Assembly: GCF_035207705.1 (NCBI RefSeq)
Contig: NZ_CP128187.1
Coordinates: 558,001 to 622,000, forward strand
DNA length: 64,000 bases
Direction of reading: 5' to 3'
Origin: Maribacter sp. BPC-D8
Lineage (GTDB): Bacteria > Bacteroidota > Bacteroidia > Flavobacteriales > Flavobacteriaceae
Every line of letters begins with the position of its first letter. Position 1 is the first letter of the stretch. The position numbers and the translations under genes were made by a program. Shown piece by piece: positions 62,979 to 64,000 of this stretch. The notes beneath the pieces are model-generated. The model made no database searches and was not told where the DNA came from. It was given only the letters and a program-made list of their open reading frames with translations.

Positions 62979-63600
62979 TTGGCATTAATACTGAAAAAAC
63001 ATATGAAACATTTAACTATCCTTCTTTTTTTAATATTTATAAGTTGTAAAAACGAGCCTAAAACCAAAACGGAGACGAAAACGGAGACGAAAACGGAAAC
63101 GGAAATGGATATTGAAAATGGAATTGACAAATCTGTTTATGAAATGTGGAATAATTTTACGGAATCAAATCCTGAATTTAAAAATGAAGAACTCCCAAAT
63201 ACTGAATTTTTTGACAATAGTGAAGAAGATTATCATCGATATGCAGACCTAATTGTTGCCGGAAAAAAGAGGGCAAGTTCTGGTTTATATATTTGGTATA
63301 AAGAAGCAAATGTTGATTTACCAAAAAAAGGGGCAAAACTTATTGTAACGGATTTTAACGGAAAAGCGCGAGCAATAATTGAGAATACAAAGGTAGACAC
63401 AATACCATTTAAGAACATTTCCAAGGAATATGCTGAATTGGATATGGGAACTAATATTAAACCACTCGAAGAATGGAAAAAAGCACATTGGGAAATTTTT
63501 GCGAACTCATTAGAACAAAATGGACAAAAAGCGACAGATGAAATTCTAGTGGTGTGTGAATGGTTTGAAACAATCTGGACGGAAAAGTACTAATGCCAAC
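62979..63600 (+). repeat. Inverted core pair bracketing unit 3
   Basis: GTTGGCATTAATAC (about 62979-62992) pairs with GTACTAATGCCAAC (63587-63600) at 13 of 14 positions. The stop codon of the ASCH gene (63591-63593) lies within the right core. Confidence 0.75.
63003..63593 (+). CDS. Lipoprotein carrying an ASCH domain
   Basis: A 196-residue protein. The ATG at 63003 gives MKHLTILLFLIFISCKNEPK, a lipoprotein signal (Cys 15), then a KTET repeat encoded by near-identical 12-base units, then an ASCH-type domain: YADLIVAGKKRASSGLY, PKKGAKLIVTDFNGKARAII, PFKNISKEYAELDM, WKKAHWEIF and EILVVCEWFETIW. ASCH domains usually act inside the cell on RNA or nucleosides, so an exported, lipid-anchored form is odd. 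An alternative upstream TTG would add eight residues and not change the lipobox. Confidence 0.75.
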   Translation: MKHLTILLFLIFISCKNEPKTKTETKTETKTETEMDIENGIDKSVYEMWNNFTESNPEFKNEELPNTEFFDNSEEDYHRYADLIVAGKKRASSGLYIWYKEANVDLPKKGAKLIVTDFNGKARAIIENTKVDTIPFKNISKEYAELDMGTNIKPLEEWKKAHWEIFANSLEQNGQKATDEILVVCEWFETIWTEKY

Positions 63601-63782
63601 AAAACCTATAAACAATACGGGCTTAGATTTTAAACGCCAAGGTCTGAGTATATTTAGAATGTCGCGAAATCTTTCGGATTTCGCTTTGACACAAAAAAAG
63701 AAAAAACAAAACCAAAAGATTTCGCTACGTGCTTGGCGGAAAGCAAACGCTAGTTTGCTCCCGTACTGTTCATAGCTAAATC
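63601..63782. repeat. attC-like imperfect hairpin spacer after unit 3
   Basis: Shares the 24-base block (63603-63626) with the previous spacer. AACAATACGGG (63611-63621) pairs with CCCGTACTGTT (63760-63770), and CGCCAAG (63635-63641) with CTTGGCG (63732-63738), nested. The spacer is bounded by AAC (63598-63600) and GTT (63783-63785). Confidence 0.65.
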
Positions 63783-63831
63783 GTTGTGCGTCATATTGAG
63801 CAACTAACAATATTGAATTAAAATTATACAA

Positions 63832-64000
63832 ATGAGAAACACATTATTCTATATTCTAATGATAATTGGAATGAATTCTACGCTTTCTGCTCAAGACATT
63901 AATCTTGACGAATCGGAATTACAATCCATTTTATGCCAGCAATGGGAAATTGAATATGCACTTATGGGAGGGATGAAGATTGGACAACTACCGGGTGCTG
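63832..64000 (+). CDS. Secreted protein of unknown function (3' end outside window)
   Basis: ATG at 63832 opens a frame to the end of the window (56 full codons). RNTLFYILMIIGMNSTLSAQ is a signal peptide; the mature start is DINLDESELQSILCQQWEIEYALMGG, which faintly resembles the first strand of lipocalin-like proteins. A left core GTTGTGCGTCAT (63783-63794) precedes it, so it may be a fourth cassette-like unit. Confidence 0.6.
   Translation, partial: MRNTLFYILMIIGMNSTLSAQDINLDESELQSILCQQWEIEYALMGGMKIGQLPGA

Noticed and set aside
61078..64000. Classical mobile integron
   Set aside because: No integrase gene or attI site in the window, cores match only the invariant AAC/GTT of the consensus, and the spacers are longer than typical attC sites; reported only as integron-like.
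1..64000. CRISPR array, tRNA or rRNA genes
   Set aside because: No regularly spaced repeats and no tRNA- or rRNA-like sequences were seen on reading the window.

Overview
The window is a chromosomal piece of a low-GC marine-type Flavobacteriaceae bacterium (phylum Bacteroidota). The signs are TAnnTTTG-type -7 promoter boxes, fused CcoN-CcoO, Sec-type lipoprotein NosZ, DUF983 and DUF6132 proteins, a SusC-style TonB receptor with a carboxypeptidase-like N-terminal domain, and gene order typical of that family. No tRNA, rRNA, CRISPR array, phage or complete insertion sequence was seen.

Layout. 1-714: C-terminal part of an unrecognised membrane protein. 729-13844: two YeeE/YedE-type thiosulfate transporter halves, a TolC-HlyD-RND efflux operon, a sulfide:quinone-oxidoreductase-like operon, cytochrome bd (cydAB) and Dps. 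14093-16849: small Cys-rich secreted protein plus a TonB receptor with a copper-receptor-like CxxxM plug motif. 16889-29803: sulfur block with DsrE, TsdA-like thiosulfate dehydrogenase plus porin, type II SQR, rhodanese, two persulfide dioxygenase-rhodanese fusions, TauE/SafE exporter and a Crp/Fnr regulator. 29987-32219: hemN and a universal stress protein. 32559-40314: clade II nitrous oxide reductase operon (cytochrome c, nosZ, nosB-like, nosL, nosD, nosF, nosY, heme-copper-oxidase-like protein). 40386-42521: Rrf2 regulator and vanadium haloperoxidase-like protein. 42584-53746: cbb3 oxidase operon, CcoI copper ATPase, an FNR-like regulator and a second stress protein. 53876-59681: pentose-phosphate genes (rpiA, tkt, fsa) with a VIT transporter and an esterase. 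59797-64000: an accessory region of single-gene units.

How it works together. Sulfide oxidation (SQR to persulfide to sulfite or thiosulfate, then export or TsdA) and high-affinity or microaerobic respiration (bd, cbb3, N2O reduction) lie side by side. The main regulatory observation is two families of 14-bp Crp-type palindromes at the promoters. GTAAC-N4-GTTAC (TGTRA-N6-TYACA in Crp terms) precedes the sulfur, bd, Dps and TonB genes. TGA-N6-TCA (FNR-type) precedes hemN, the nos operon, the cbb3 operon, ccoI/fnr and a usp gene. In 17 promoters the palindrome ends exactly 22 nt before a TAnnTTTG-like box. Each family has a matching Crp/Fnr regulator in the window, and their recognition helices differ at the residue that reads the discriminating base.

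The second main observation is at the right end. Single genes (HEPN-like, unknown, lipoprotein-ASCH) are each bracketed by gene-specific inverted repeats of the form GTT...AAC, and are separated by long imperfect hairpins, like integron cassettes without a visible integrase. A 131-bp direct duplication of the fsa 3' end and terminator marks an apparent insertion.
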